Below, piece by piece: positions 18,465 through 27,097 of a DNA stretch of 64,000 nucleotides. Source of the DNA: Cellulomonas fulva (GTDB lineage: Bacteria > Actinomycetota > Actinomycetes > Actinomycetales > Cellulomonadaceae). A program made the position numbers and the translations under genes. Each line of letters opens with the position of its first letter. Positions within the stretch are counted from its first letter, which is position 1. The DNA is taken from assembly GCF_018531375.1 (NCBI RefSeq), contig NZ_JAHBOH010000001.1:620001-684000 (forward strand), given 5' to 3'. The notes beneath the pieces are model-generated. The model ran no database searches. It had not been told where the DNA came from and was given only the letters and a program-made list of their open reading frames with translations.

Positions 18465-19196
18465 ATGACCGCGACGACGTCCGAGGCGCGCACCGCCCTG
18501 CGCGCCCAGTGGGCCCGCCTCCGCGGCTGGGTCGCCGAGGTCGTCGACGACACCGCGGGCGCCACCCCGTCCGTCCTCGAGGGCGGGACCGTCGCGGAGC
18601 TCGTCGCCCACCTCGGCCGCGCGATGGACGCGCTCGCGGCGTGCGTGCCGCTGCCGGAGGGGACGGTCCCGCTGACGCTGGCCGAGTACCTGGGCACCTA
18701 CGGGGGCCGGTCCGACGACGTCGCGGCGCGGACGCGCGAGCTCGCGGCGCAGGCCGCGGGCGACCCGCTCGCGTGGGTCGACGCGCGCGCCGCCGCCGCG
18801 TTCGCGGTCCTCGACGAGCTGGCCGGGCCGGCCGGCGCCGACCCCGTGGTCCAGGCCCGCCGCGGCCCCGTGCGGCTGTCCACGATGACGGTGTCCCGGG
18901 TCGCCGAGCTCGTCGTGCACGCCGACGACCTGCACCGCTCCGCGCACCGCGTGCCCGGCGCCGGCGCGGGGCCCGACCCCGTGGATCCCGGCGCGCTCGA
19001 CCTCGTCGCGCGCGAGCTGCTCACGATCGTCGTGGCCCGCGGCGGCTGGGACCTCGAGATCGCCGACGCGCGCCGGTGGGTGCGCCTCGCCGCCGGCCGC
19101 ACGCCGTACCACGTGGAGGAGCTCACGGCCGCGCTGCACCCGCACTGGACGGGCGACGCGGTGCCGGACCTGGGGCGCATGCTCCCGGTCCTCTAG
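18465..19196 (+). CDS. Maleylpyruvate isomerase-like (DinB/MDMPI superfamily) protein
   Basis: A 243-residue protein with the N-terminal four-helix bundle of mycothiol-dependent maleylpyruvate isomerase-like proteins: an early His in ELVAHLGRAMDAL and the paired VVHADDLHRS motif that usually completes a metal site. A C-terminal domain follows (GWDLEIADARRWVRL). Many actinobacterial members have no known substrate and may act on mycothiol conjugates. The ATG at 18465 lies six bases after CACCAT, a leaderless layout. Reaction unknown. Confidence 0.7.
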   Translation: MTATTSEARTALRAQWARLRGWVAEVVDDTAGATPSVLEGGTVAELVAHLGRAMDALAACVPLPEGTVPLTLAEYLGTYGGRSDDVAARTRELAAQAAGDPLAWVDARAAAAFAVLDELAGPAGADPVVQARRGPVRLSTMTVSRVAELVVHADDLHRSAHRVPGAGAGPDPVDPGALDLVARELLTIVVARGGWDLEIADARRWVRLAAGRTPYHVEELTAALHPHWTGDAVPDLGRMLPVL

Positions 19197-19239
19197 CCCC
19201 AGCCGGGCGAGGCCCCGCCGCGCCCGGTTCAGCCTTCCC

Positions 19240-19956
19240 GTGACCGCGCCGCGCGAGGACAGTAGGGCCATGGTGCAGGGGTCGGTGGCGATCGGGCGGG
19301 TCGTGGCCGCCATGGACGACGAGCGGGCCGCGTGGTCGCGCGACGACGGCCTGGGCGTGTTCTGCGACGTGTACCGCCGGGTGACGGCGCTCGTCGCGCT
19401 GCGCGTCACGGACGGCACGTTCACGGACCCGGCGTTCGTCGAGGACCTCGACGTGCGGTTCGCGTCGCTGTTCCTCGACGTCCCCCGGGACCTGGCCGCT
19501 CGGCGCGAGGTGAGCCGGGCCTGGGCACCGGTGGTCGAGCGGCGGGCGACGCGCGGCATCTGGCCGGTGCAGTTCGCGCTCGCGGGGATGAACGCGCACA
19601 TCAACCACGACCTGGCGCTCGCGCTGGTCGAGACGTGCGAGGCGCGCGGCCTCGCCCCGACGAGCCCGGGCGTCCACGCCGACTTCGAGCGCGTCAACGA
19701 CGTGCTCGCGGAGGTGGTGCGGCCCGTGCGGCAGTCGTTCCTCGACGAGCACGTCGTGCGCGTGGGCGCGCCGCTGTCGCCGCTGGCGGACCTGGTCTCG
19801 TCGTTCTCGATCGACAAGGCGCGCGACGCGGCCTGGGCACAGGCCCTGGTGCTGTGGAACGTGCGGGACCTCGGGTTCGTCGCCGCGGCCGCCCGGGACG
19901 CGCTGGCCCGCACCGTCGGGCTCGTCGGGCGCCAGCTCCTCACGGTCGTCTCCTGA
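19240..19956 (+). CDS. DUF5995-like family protein
   Basis: A 238-residue, mostly helical cytoplasmic protein. VFCDVYRRVTALVALRVTDG, FVEDLDVRFASLFLD and WPVQFALAGMNAHINHDLAL match my memory of DUF5995, where the conserved N-H-I-N-H-D stretch may bind a metal. No enzymatic role is known to me. The GTG at 19240 is used; the ATG at 19270 is an alternative start. It stands alone between two monocistronic genes. Confidence 0.65.
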   Translation: MTAPREDSRAMVQGSVAIGRVVAAMDDERAAWSRDDGLGVFCDVYRRVTALVALRVTDGTFTDPAFVEDLDVRFASLFLDVPRDLAARREVSRAWAPVVERRATRGIWPVQFALAGMNAHINHDLALALVETCEARGLAPTSPGVHADFERVNDVLAEVVRPVRQSFLDEHVVRVGAPLSPLADLVSSFSIDKARDAAWAQALVLWNVRDLGFVAAAARDALARTVGLVGRQLLTVVS

Positions 19957-20010
19957 CGGGCGGCGCGCCACCCGGCCGCGCGCGTGGGCGCGCGTGGGTA
20001 ACGTGACGCT

Positions 20011-20967
20011 GTGATCGCGGCCTGGGTACGTGAGCTCTCGTCCGACGACCCGCTCGCGGGACTCGAGGTCGGGGAGGTGCCCGAGCCCGTGGCGCCCGCG
20101 CACTGGTCCGTGGTGGACGTGCGCGCCGCCGCGCTCAACCACCACGACCTGTGGTCGCTGCGCGGCGTGGGGCTGCGCGCCGAGCAGCTGCCGATGGTGC
20201 TGGGGACCGACGCGGCGGGCGTGGTCGACGGGCGCGAGGTCGTGGTGCACGGCGTGGTCGGCGGGCCGTCGGGGCATGGCGTGGGACCGGACGAGCCGCG
20301 TTCGCTGCTGTCCGAGCGGTACCCGGGGACGCTCGCGGAGCGCGTCGCGGTGCCCACGTGGAACCTGGTCGACAAGCCCGCGGAGCTGTCGTTCGTCGAG
20401 GCGGCGTGCCTGCCGACCGCCTGGCTCACCGCGTACCGGATGCTGTTCACCACGGGCGGCGCGGTGCCCGGCCAGCGCGTCCTGGTGCAGGGCGCCGGGG
20501 GCGGGGTCGCGACCGCCGCGGTGCTGCTGGGCGCGGCGGCGGGGCTCGAGGTGGTCGTCACCTCGCGGGACGCGGAGCGCCGTGAGCGCGCGCTGCGCCT
20601 GGGTGCCGCGGCGGCGGTGGAGAGCGGGGCGCGGGTGCCCCGCGCGGACCTGGTGCTGGAGACCGTCGGCCGCGCCACGTGGTCCCACTCCATGCGCTCG
20701 GTGCGTCCCGGCGGCACCGTCGTCGTGGCGGGTGCGACGTCCGGCGACCCGGACGCCGCCGAGCTCACGCGCCTGTTCTTCCAGGAGATCACGGTGCGCG
20801 GCGTGACCATGGGCTCGAAGCAGGACCTCGAGCAGCTCCTGGCGTTCCTCGCCCGCACGGGGGTGCGCCCGCTCGTCGACGCGACGTACCCGCTGGCCGA
20901 CGCGCGGGCCGCGCTCGCACGGCTCGCGGCCGGCACGCAGTTCGGCAAGATCGTGCTGACGACCTGA
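20011..20967 (+). CDS. Quinone oxidoreductase-like MDR family dehydrogenase
   Basis: A 318-residue medium-chain dehydrogenase/reductase without the structural zinc Cys cluster. ALNHHDLWSLRGVG is the N-terminal substrate domain, and VLVQGAGGGVATAAVLLGAA is the nucleotide-binding Rossmann motif. LVLETVGRATWSHSMR and the C-terminal GKIVL complete the fold. It likely reduces or dehydrogenates a small carbonyl or quinone with NAD(P)H. TAACGT lies exactly six bases before the GTG, so the message is probably leaderless. The next gene follows after 9 bp and is probably co-transcribed. Confidence 0.85.
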   Translation: MIAAWVRELSSDDPLAGLEVGEVPEPVAPAHWSVVDVRAAALNHHDLWSLRGVGLRAEQLPMVLGTDAAGVVDGREVVVHGVVGGPSGHGVGPDEPRSLLSERYPGTLAERVAVPTWNLVDKPAELSFVEAACLPTAWLTAYRMLFTTGGAVPGQRVLVQGAGGGVATAAVLLGAAAGLEVVVTSRDAERRERALRLGAAAAVESGARVPRADLVLETVGRATWSHSMRSVRPGGTVVVAGATSGDPDAAELTRLFFQEITVRGVTMGSKQDLEQLLAFLARTGVRPLVDATYPLADARAALARLAAGTQFGKIVLTT

Positions 20968-20976
20968 GGGGGCGGC

Positions 20977-21990
20977 GTGACCGAGGAGACGCTCGCGGCC
21001 CCCGCGTGGGTGCCGCCCGCGGCGGAGGACGGCTGGGCGCCCGACGTGCTCGGGCCGGGCTACGAGGTCCGGACGCTGCCGCTCGCCGACGACGACGAGG
21101 GCGAGGTCGTCGCGAGCCTGGTCCGCTACCGACCCCCGCGGGACGAGGCGCTGCGCCCCGCGCGGGCCCTGCTGTACGTGCACGGGTGGTCCGACTACTT
21201 CTTCCAGACCGAGCTCGCCGAGCACTGGGACGCCCGGGGCGTCGCGTTCTACGCGCTCGACCTGCGCAAGTACGGGCGCTCCCTGCGCGACCACCAGACG
21301 CCCGGGTACGTCGACGACCTCGTCGTGTACGACGAGGAGCTCGCCGCCGCGCTCGACGCGATCCGGGCCGACCTCGGCGCCCACGTGCGGATCATGCCGA
21401 TGGGGCACTCCACCGGCGGGCTCGTGGTCAGCCTGTGGGCGGACCGGCACCCCGGGCAGATCAGCGGGATCGTGCTCACCAGCCCTTGGCTCGAGCTCCA
21501 GGGGTCGGGGCTCCTGCGGCACGTCAGCAGCCCGGCCATCGCGCAGATCGCCCGGTTCCAGCCCAAGGTCGCGCTGCCGAACGTGGACCCCGGGTTCTAC
21601 AGCCGCACCGTGTCCGCCGCGTCCGGCGGCGAGTGGACGTTCGACGAGCGCTGGCGGCCGACCCCGTCGTTCCCCGTGCGCGCGGGCTGGCTCGCCGCCG
21701 TGATGACGGGGCACGCCCTGGTCGCGCGCGGCCTGCACGTGGACGTGCCGATCCTCATGGCCGCGTCGACCCACTCGCTCATCAGCCCCCGCTGGAGCGA
21801 GGCGATGCGGACCTCCGACGTGGTGCTCGACGTCGAGCTGCTCGCGCGGCGGGCGGTACAGCTGGGGCCCACCGTGACGGTGGTGCGCGTGCGCGGCGGC
21901 GTGCACGACCTGACGCTGTCCGCACCCGACGTGCGCGCACGGTTCTACGCCGAGCTCGACCGCTGGTCCACCGCGTACGCATGGACCTGA
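20977..21990 (+). CDS. Alpha/beta hydrolase, lysophospholipase/monoglyceride-lipase type
   Basis: A 337-residue hydrolase. LLYVHGWSDYFFQ holds the oxyanion region, MPMGHSTGGLV the nucleophile Ser in GHSTG, and VRGGVHDLTLS the likely catalytic His near the C-terminus. An Asp in the segment after DVPILMAASTHS probably completes the triad. No signal peptide is seen, so it is cytoplasmic and could act on lysophospholipids or acylglycerols. GGGGCGGC before the GTG is a plausible ribosome site. The stop codon lies inside a run of six ACCTG repeats. Confidence 0.82.
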   Translation: MTEETLAAPAWVPPAAEDGWAPDVLGPGYEVRTLPLADDDEGEVVASLVRYRPPRDEALRPARALLYVHGWSDYFFQTELAEHWDARGVAFYALDLRKYGRSLRDHQTPGYVDDLVVYDEELAAALDAIRADLGAHVRIMPMGHSTGGLVVSLWADRHPGQISGIVLTSPWLELQGSGLLRHVSSPAIAQIARFQPKVALPNVDPGFYSRTVSAASGGEWTFDERWRPTPSFPVRAGWLAAVMTGHALVARGLHVDVPILMAASTHSLISPRWSEAMRTSDVVLDVELLARRAVQLGPTVTVVRVRGGVHDLTLSAPDVRARFYAELDRWSTAYAWT

Positions 21991-22014
21991 CCTGACCTGA
22001 CCTGACCTGACCTG
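21985..22014. repeat. Six ACCTG pentanucleotide repeats
   Basis: A perfect pentanucleotide run that begins inside the last codons of the hydrolase gene, supplies its TGA stop and fills the short gap before the convergent gene. Gain or loss of units would not change the encoded protein because the stop arises in the first two units. Confidence 0.95.
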
Positions 22015-22042
22015 GCTTGCCCGCTCCTGGTCGCGACCGGGA

Positions 22043-23596
22043 TCAGAGACCGGTGCGGCCGGTCGCCTCCGCCAGCGTCGGGCCGCCGTCGCCCAGGCGC
22101 CACGAGCGCCAGCCGTCGATCTCCGCGGTGGACCCGATCGCGGCCGCCGCGGCGTCGCCGGGCTCGACGAACGTGCGGCCGTCCACGAGCTCGATCAGCC
22201 CGTCGTGGCGCAGCGTCGCGACGACGCGCTGGTTGCGGCGTTCGCGCAGCCAGACGAGCGTCGCCAGGGCCCGGCGCTGCTTCGCGACGATGGCGAGCTC
22301 GGGGTAGGGCAGGCCGCGGGGCTCGTGCCGCTGCTCCGGCACCTCGTCGGCGACCACCCCAGCCGGCGGCTCCTCGGCCACGGGCGCGCCGGCAACGGGC
22401 ACCTCGGCGACGGGCACTGCGGCGACGGGCACTGCGGCGACGGGCACTGCGGCGACGGGCTCCGTGGTGGTCGCCCGGGCACCCGGCGCCGGGTGCGGCG
22501 CGGCGCCGGGCGCCGGCGACGTCCCCACGGCCGGGACCTGACGCGTGCGCGTGCTCGCGACCGGCTCACCCGCGACGTCGGCGCTCGCCGTGACAGGGCG
22601 GGCGGCGGGAGAAGGCACGGGGCGGGCGGCGGGGGGAGGAACAGGGGGCGCGGCGGGCGGAACCGCGGGCTGGCGACCCGTGCGGGGCGGCTCGGGGTGC
22701 GAGGGCCGGTTCTCGGGCGGCGCCGCGGGCCGGCCGGCCGACGGGTACGGCAGACCGGCGTGCGTGGCGTTCACCGGCACGCTCGTCGGGAGGTCCGGGA
22801 GCTGGTCCGGGCGGGCCGGTCCGCTGGTCGCGGCCGGGCGCCCGGGCGCCGAGGGGAACGCGGACGACGAGGGCAGACCGGGGGCCGTGCCCGCGGTGGG
22901 GTGCTGGCCGGGGTGGGGAGCCGGCGGGCGGCGCCGCTCGCCCTCGTAGGCCATCGCGGTCGCGAACGACGCCTCGCTCGAGCGGACCAGGCGCAGCGCG
23001 GTGGGCTCCACGGGCCGGCGCACCGTCTCGTGCCGCGCGAGCGGCGAGACCTCGAGCAGCCGGCGGTCGTCGACGCCGCGGACGACGCCGAGCTGGAGGA
23101 TGTCGACGTGCCGGCCGGGGCCGCGCAGGTAGCCGAGGGTGTCACCGGCCTCCGGCGCGACCTCCGAGCACAGCACCAGGAGCCGCACGCCCTCGCGGCG
23201 GCTCGAGGTCATGCCGAACGCGACCTGGTCCCGGAACGCCGCGAAGTCCACCGCGAAGCGGTCCGGGTCCGCGTGGTACGAGCGCGCGAGGTCGGTCGCG
23301 GTCATCCGCGCGGCACCGCCCGCGTGCCGCAGGGAGGCGACGACGGCGTCGTCGTCGAGCACCTGGACCACCTCGATCACCACCACGCGACCCGTCGGGT
23401 CCAGCGCCAGCAGCTCGGGCAGGTCCGCGTGCTCGGGTGCGTCCGAGCGGCGGCGGACCGGGAACAGCGGCTCGCCGGCGATCGCGCTGAGATGGTGCGT
23501 CAGGAGCGACGCGCAGTCGCTCGCGAACGAGCCGGGGAGCGGCTGCATCGGCTGGACGAGGCGCGGGCGGCCCTCGTCGAGCTCGAAGATCGGCAT
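22043..23596 (-). CDS. Protein with nuclease-like N-terminus and predicted C-terminal RAMA domain
   Basis: A 517-residue protein in three parts. Residues 1-200 are a conserved domain with HADLPELLALDPTGRVVVIE, resembling the D...E half of a PD-(D/E)XK nuclease core (Asp58, Glu75), but the third-position Lys is Val. Residues 215-415 are Pro/Ala-rich and low in complexity, including a VPVAA repeat. The C-terminal ~90 residues, with VVATLRHDGLIELVDGRTF, then AAAAAIGSTAEIDGWRSWRL, look like a RAMA domain, a module linked to modified-DNA recognition in restriction systems. The function is unknown. The ATG at 23596 agrees with the conserved MPIFELDEGRPRLV start. Confidence 0.65.
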   Translation of the reverse strand: MPIFELDEGRPRLVQPMQPLPGSFASDCASLLTHHLSAIAGEPLFPVRRRSDAPEHADLPELLALDPTGRVVVIEVVQVLDDDAVVASLRHAGGAARMTATDLARSYHADPDRFAVDFAAFRDQVAFGMTSSRREGVRLLVLCSEVAPEAGDTLGYLRGPGRHVDILQLGVVRGVDDRRLLEVSPLARHETVRRPVEPTALRLVRSSEASFATAMAYEGERRRPPAPHPGQHPTAGTAPGLPSSSAFPSAPGRPAATSGPARPDQLPDLPTSVPVNATHAGLPYPSAGRPAAPPENRPSHPEPPRTGRQPAVPPAAPPVPPPAARPVPSPAARPVTASADVAGEPVASTRTRQVPAVGTSPAPGAAPHPAPGARATTTEPVAAVPVAAVPVAAVPVAEVPVAGAPVAEEPPAGVVADEVPEQRHEPRGLPYPELAIVAKQRRALATLVWLRERRNQRVVATLRHDGLIELVDGRTFVEPGDAAAAAIGSTAEIDGWRSWRLGDGGPTLAEATGRTGL

Positions 23597-23778
23597 CCGG
23601 TTCCCAGCCCTTTCCTCTGGTCGTGCGCGGTCCGACGCGGCCGGCCGTCCGACGGCGCGATTTCGCGCGCCCACACTCTCCCACGTCCGGAGCGCCCGGT
23701 CTGTCCGCCGTCCGGGTTGCCGTCAGCCGACCCTCACCGCGCTGGACGGCCGCCGGCGGCGCGTCCGGGTGACGGGGC

Positions 23779-24090
23779 TCAGGCCTCGCCGGCGGGATCC
23801 GGCCGCAGCGCCGCCTCGACCCGGTCCACCTTGCCCGTCAGCTCACCCGTGCGACCTGGCCGGATGTCCGCCTTGAGCACCAGGCTCACGCGGTTGCCGT
23901 GGCGGCCGACCGCCTCCGTGGCGCGGCGGACGACGTCCATCACCTCGTCCCACTCGCCCTCGAGGGTGGTGAACATCGCGTCGGTCCGGTTCGGCAGGCC
24001 GGACTCGCGGACGATGCGCACCGCGTCCGCGACGGCCTCCGAGACGGACTCGCCGGAGCCGAGCGGGGAGACGGAGAAGGCGACGAGCAT
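23779..24090 (-). CDS. Thiamine-binding protein, MTH1187/UPF0045 family
   Basis: A 103-residue ferredoxin-like-fold protein. [40 protein letters not shown] and [15 protein letters not shown] are the family blocks. Members bind thiamine or a related small ligand in the cytoplasm; no catalytic activity is known. It is divergent from the PPOX-type gene, with a 70-bp gap. Confidence 0.88.
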   Translation of the reverse strand: MLVAFSVSPLGSGESVSEAVADAVRIVRESGLPNRTDAMFTTLEGEWDEVMDVVRRATEAVGRHGNRVSLVLKADIRPGRTGELTGKVDRVEAALRPDPAGEA

Positions 24091-24160
24091 GGCTCGACTC
24101 TGGTCGACGGGTCGCGCCGGCGCAACGTGCCGTGTCGGTGGTCGGGTGTCTGATCACGGG

Positions 24161-24610
24161 ATGACTCGGTGGAAGGACGTGGCGGCGGAGGCGCCGGACC
24201 TCGCCGCCCTGGCGCGTGCGGTGTTCACGGCGGGGACCAACAAGACCCTGGCGACGCTGCGCGCCGACGGGTCGCCGCGGATCTCGGCGACGGAGTGCGA
24301 GCTCGGCGACGACGTGACGCTGGGGATGATGCCGGGCTCCAGGAAGCTCCTCGACGTGACGCGGGACCCGCGGGTCGCGCTGCACTCGCCCACGCTCGAG
24401 CCGCCGTCGGACATGCAGCAGTGGGCCGGGGACGCGAAGCTCGCGGGCGTCCTGGAGCCCGCGCCGCGCCCGGAGGACGGGCCGCCCGGCGCCTACTTCT
24501 GGCTGGACGTGCGCGAGGTCGTGCACACGGGGCTCGACGAGGCCGCGCGTCGGCTCGTCGTCACGTCGTGGCACCCCGGGCGCGGCGTGACCCGCGTCGA
24601 GAGGGACTGA
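24161..24610 (+). CDS. Pyridoxamine 5'-phosphate oxidase-like flavin/F420-binding protein
   Basis: A 149-residue split-barrel protein. KTLATLRADGSPRISATECE is the first strands with the phosphate-binding Arg, and VTLGMMPGSRKLLDVTRDPR the second block. Actinobacterial members of this group bind FMN or F420 and reduce small molecules, and few have known substrates. No Shine-Dalgarno is evident before the ATG at 24161, so it may be leaderless. The stop codon lies inside a 12-bp tandem repeat. Confidence 0.8.
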   Translation: MTRWKDVAAEAPDLAALARAVFTAGTNKTLATLRADGSPRISATECELGDDVTLGMMPGSRKLLDVTRDPRVALHSPTLEPPSDMQQWAGDAKLAGVLEPAPRPEDGPPGAYFWLDVREVVHTGLDEAARRLVVTSWHPGRGVTRVERD

Positions 24611-24660
24611 CTGCGGGACTGACCGCGGGACTGACTGTGGGACCGACTGCGGGACCGACG
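24603..24660. repeat. Tandem 12-bp repeat, about 4.8 copies
   Basis: Units of the form GGGACYGACYGY start at 24603, 24615, 24627, 24639 and 24651. The array includes the last codons and stop of the PPOX-like gene and fills most of the gap to the convergent ABC transporter gene. No hairpin was found. Confidence 0.9.
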
Positions 24661-24682
24661 CGGGCTGAGCGACGGGCGCCGG

Positions 24683-26557
24683 TCACGCGGCCGCGCTGGC
24701 GCTGCCCTCGAACTGGGTCCGGTACAGCTCGGCGTACAGGCCTCCGCGGGCGAGGAGATCGGCGTGCGTGCCCTGGTCGACCACGCGGCCGTCCTGGACC
24801 ACGACGATCGAGTCCGCCTGCCGGACCGTGGAGAGGCGGTGCGCGATGACGATGCTCGTCCGGCCGGAGAGCGCCTCGTCGAGCGCCGCCTGCACGGCGG
24901 CCTCGGACTCGGAGTCGAGGTGGGCCGTGGCCTCGTCGAGCACCACGACGTCGGGCGCCTTGAGCAGGAGCCGCGCGATCGCGAGCCGCTGGCGCTCGCC
25001 ACCCGAGAGCCGGTACCCGCGGTCGCCGACGACCGTGTCGATGCCCTCCGGCAGGCTCCGGACGAGGTCGAGCACGTGCGCCTGGCGCAGCGCGCGCTCG
25101 ATGTCCGCGTCGGTCGCCTCCGGGCGCGCGTAGCGCAGGTTCTCCGCGATGGTGTCGTGGAACAGGTGGGCCTCCTGGCTCACGACGCCGACCGTCGCAC
25201 GCAGCGACGCGTGCGTGACGTCGCGCAGGTCCGTGCCGGCGATCCGCACCGCGCCGCGCGTCGGGTCGTACATGCGCGTGACCAGCTGGGAGATCGTCGT
25301 CTTGCCCGCACCGGAGTGACCGACGAGCGCGACCATGTGCCCGGCGGGGACCGTCAGGCTCACGTCGCGCAGGGTGTCGTCGACCGGCTCGTGCCCCAGG
25401 GTCGCCACCGACTCGAGGGACGCGAGCGAGACCTCGTCGGCCCCGGGGTAGCGGAACCCGACGGCGTCGAGCTCGACACTCGCCCCGCGGGCAGCCGTCG
25501 CGGCGCGCAGGTCCACCGCGTCGGGCCGCTCCGCGACGGTCGGTTCCAGGTCCAGCACCTCGAGCACGCGCTCGAAGCTGACCAGGGCGGTCATGACGTC
25601 GACCTGGACGTTGGACATCGCGGTGAGCGGCCCGTACAGCCGGCCGAGGTAGGCGGTGAGCGCGACCACGACGCCCACGGTGAGCTCGCCGCGGACGGCC
25701 ATGACGCCACCGACGCCGTAGACGATCGCGACGGCGACGCTGGCGAGCGTGGTCAGGCCGACGCGGAACCACGTCGAGTACAGGGCGCGCCGGACGCCGA
25801 TGTCGCGGACGCGGCCCGCCTGCCCGGCGTACGCGGCGGACTCCCGCTCGGGGTCGCCGAAGATCTTCACCAGGTGCGCGCCGGCGACGTTGAACCGCTC
25901 GTTCATCATCTGCGCGGCGTCCGCGTTGAGCTCGTAGCTCTCCCGGGTGATCGCGGCGATCCTCCGGCCGAACCAGCGGGCGGGCAGGACGAACGCGGGC
26001 AGCAGCACGAGGCTGAGCAGCGTCAGCTGCCAGGACATGGTGAGCATCGCCGCGAGGACGAACACGACGGTCAGCGCGTTGCTGACCACGTTCTGGAGCG
26101 TGCTGGTGAAGGCCTGCTGGGCACCGAGGACGTCGCCGTTGAGGCGCTGCACCAGCGCGCCCGTCTTGGCCCGGCTGAAGAACGCGAGCGGCATCCGCTG
26201 CACGTGGTCGAAGACCGCGGTCCGCAGGTCCAGGATCAGCCCCTCGCCCACCTGCGAGGACACCCACCGGTCGGCGACCGAGAGGCCGGCGCCGACGAGC
26301 GCCAGGACGGCGACCGCCGCGGCGACACCCACGACGAGCCGCGTGTCGCCGGCGGTGATGCCGTCGTCGATCAGCGTCTGGAACAGCAGCGGCGTCACCG
26401 CACCCGCGGCGGCCTCGAGCGCGATGAGCACGACGAAGACCACGAGCCGGCCCCGGTACGGGCGGGCGAACGCCAGGATCCGGCGCAGGGTCTGGCGGGT
26501 CAGCCTGTGCTCGCGGACCGCGCGGTCCCGCGCGAAGCCGCGCATCGACTCGTACAT
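24683..26557 (-). CDS. ABC exporter, fused membrane and ATPase domains
   Basis: A 624-residue half-transporter. Six membrane helices span about residues 35-330, followed by an ATPase with Walker A GHSGAGKT (413-420), Q-loop near 461, signature LSGGERQ (518-524), Walker B VVVLDEAT and switch His in IAHRLS. It should work as a homodimeric drug or lipid exporter in the cytoplasmic membrane. AAGGAG precedes the ATG at 26557. It is divergent from a MarR gene, and the shared gap holds a perfect 7-5-7 palindrome, so substrate-responsive repression is likely. Confidence 0.93.
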   Translation of the reverse strand: MYESMRGFARDRAVREHRLTRQTLRRILAFARPYRGRLVVFVVLIALEAAAGAVTPLLFQTLIDDGITAGDTRLVVGVAAAVAVLALVGAGLSVADRWVSSQVGEGLILDLRTAVFDHVQRMPLAFFSRAKTGALVQRLNGDVLGAQQAFTSTLQNVVSNALTVVFVLAAMLTMSWQLTLLSLVLLPAFVLPARWFGRRIAAITRESYELNADAAQMMNERFNVAGAHLVKIFGDPERESAAYAGQAGRVRDIGVRRALYSTWFRVGLTTLASVAVAIVYGVGGVMAVRGELTVGVVVALTAYLGRLYGPLTAMSNVQVDVMTALVSFERVLEVLDLEPTVAERPDAVDLRAATAARGASVELDAVGFRYPGADEVSLASLESVATLGHEPVDDTLRDVSLTVPAGHMVALVGHSGAGKTTISQLVTRMYDPTRGAVRIAGTDLRDVTHASLRATVGVVSQEAHLFHDTIAENLRYARPEATDADIERALRQAHVLDLVRSLPEGIDTVVGDRGYRLSGGERQRLAIARLLLKAPDVVVLDEATAHLDSESEAAVQAALDEALSGRTSIVIAHRLSTVRQADSIVVVQDGRVVDQGTHADLLARGGLYAELYRTQFEGSASAAA

Positions 26558-26604
26558 CTGTCGCTCCTTGCGTGCGCCCGGGGGTCGGCGCGTGTGCTGG
26601 CAAG

Positions 26605-26623
26605 TAGTGAGGTTAACTCACTA
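26605..26623. promoter_or_regulatory. MarR-type operator between the ABC exporter and marR genes
   Basis: TAGTGAG (26605-26611), spacer GTTAA, CTCACTA (26617-26623): a perfect 7-bp inverted repeat with a 5-bp AT-rich spacer, the size expected for a MarR dimer. It sits 48 bp upstream of the exporter start and 24 bp upstream of the marR -10 box, so it could repress both genes. Confidence 0.75.
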
Positions 26624-26659
26624 TGTGGGTTGCTCACCAGTCGCGCTACCCTCTGCGGT

Positions 26660-27079
26660 GTGAACACCGAGGCCGAGCCCGATGCTTCCGCCGAGCTGCT
26701 GGAGCTCGTCTACGCGATCCTCCACGCGGTCCGGCGCGAGTCCGGTCCGGGGGCGCCGGGGCAGCTGCGCTTCCTGCGGACGCTGGCGGCGTGCGGCTGC
26801 GCGCAGCGGCCCGGCGCGCTGGCGGAGGCGCTCGGCGTCGCGCCCCGCTCGGTGACGTCGAAGGTGGACACCGCGGAGAGCGACGGCCTGGTGCGGCGCC
26901 TGCCCGACCCGACCGACCGGCGCGCGACCCTCGTGGAGCTGACGCCCGCCGGGCACGCGCTGCTCGCCGAGTCGGCGCACCGACGGCACGAGCACGTGGC
27001 GGCACGCCTCACGCGGCTCTCGAGCGCGGAGCAGGCCGAGCTGCTGCGCCTGCTGCGGGTCGTCGCCGGGCAGGGCTGA
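26660..27079 (+). CDS. MarR family transcriptional regulator
   Basis: A 139-residue winged-helix repressor. The recognition region is LAEALGVAPRSVTSKVDTAE and the wing is RLPDPTDRRATLVELTPAGH, both typical of MarR. It probably represses itself and the divergent ABC exporter by binding the 26605-26623 palindrome and releases DNA on ligand binding. TACCCT seven bases before the GTG at 26660 indicates a leaderless message. Confidence 0.9.
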   Translation: MNTEAEPDASAELLELVYAILHAVRRESGPGAPGQLRFLRTLAACGCAQRPGALAEALGVAPRSVTSKVDTAESDGLVRRLPDPTDRRATLVELTPAGHALLAESAHRRHEHVAARLTRLSSAEQAELLRLLRVVAGQG

Positions 27080-27097
27080 GCACCCGCCCGCGTCCGG

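Noticed and set aside
18336..20948. An 870-residue minus-strand frame over several plus-strand genes
   Set aside because: Ser/Arg/Ala-rich shadow; the plus-strand genes there have clear families and starts.
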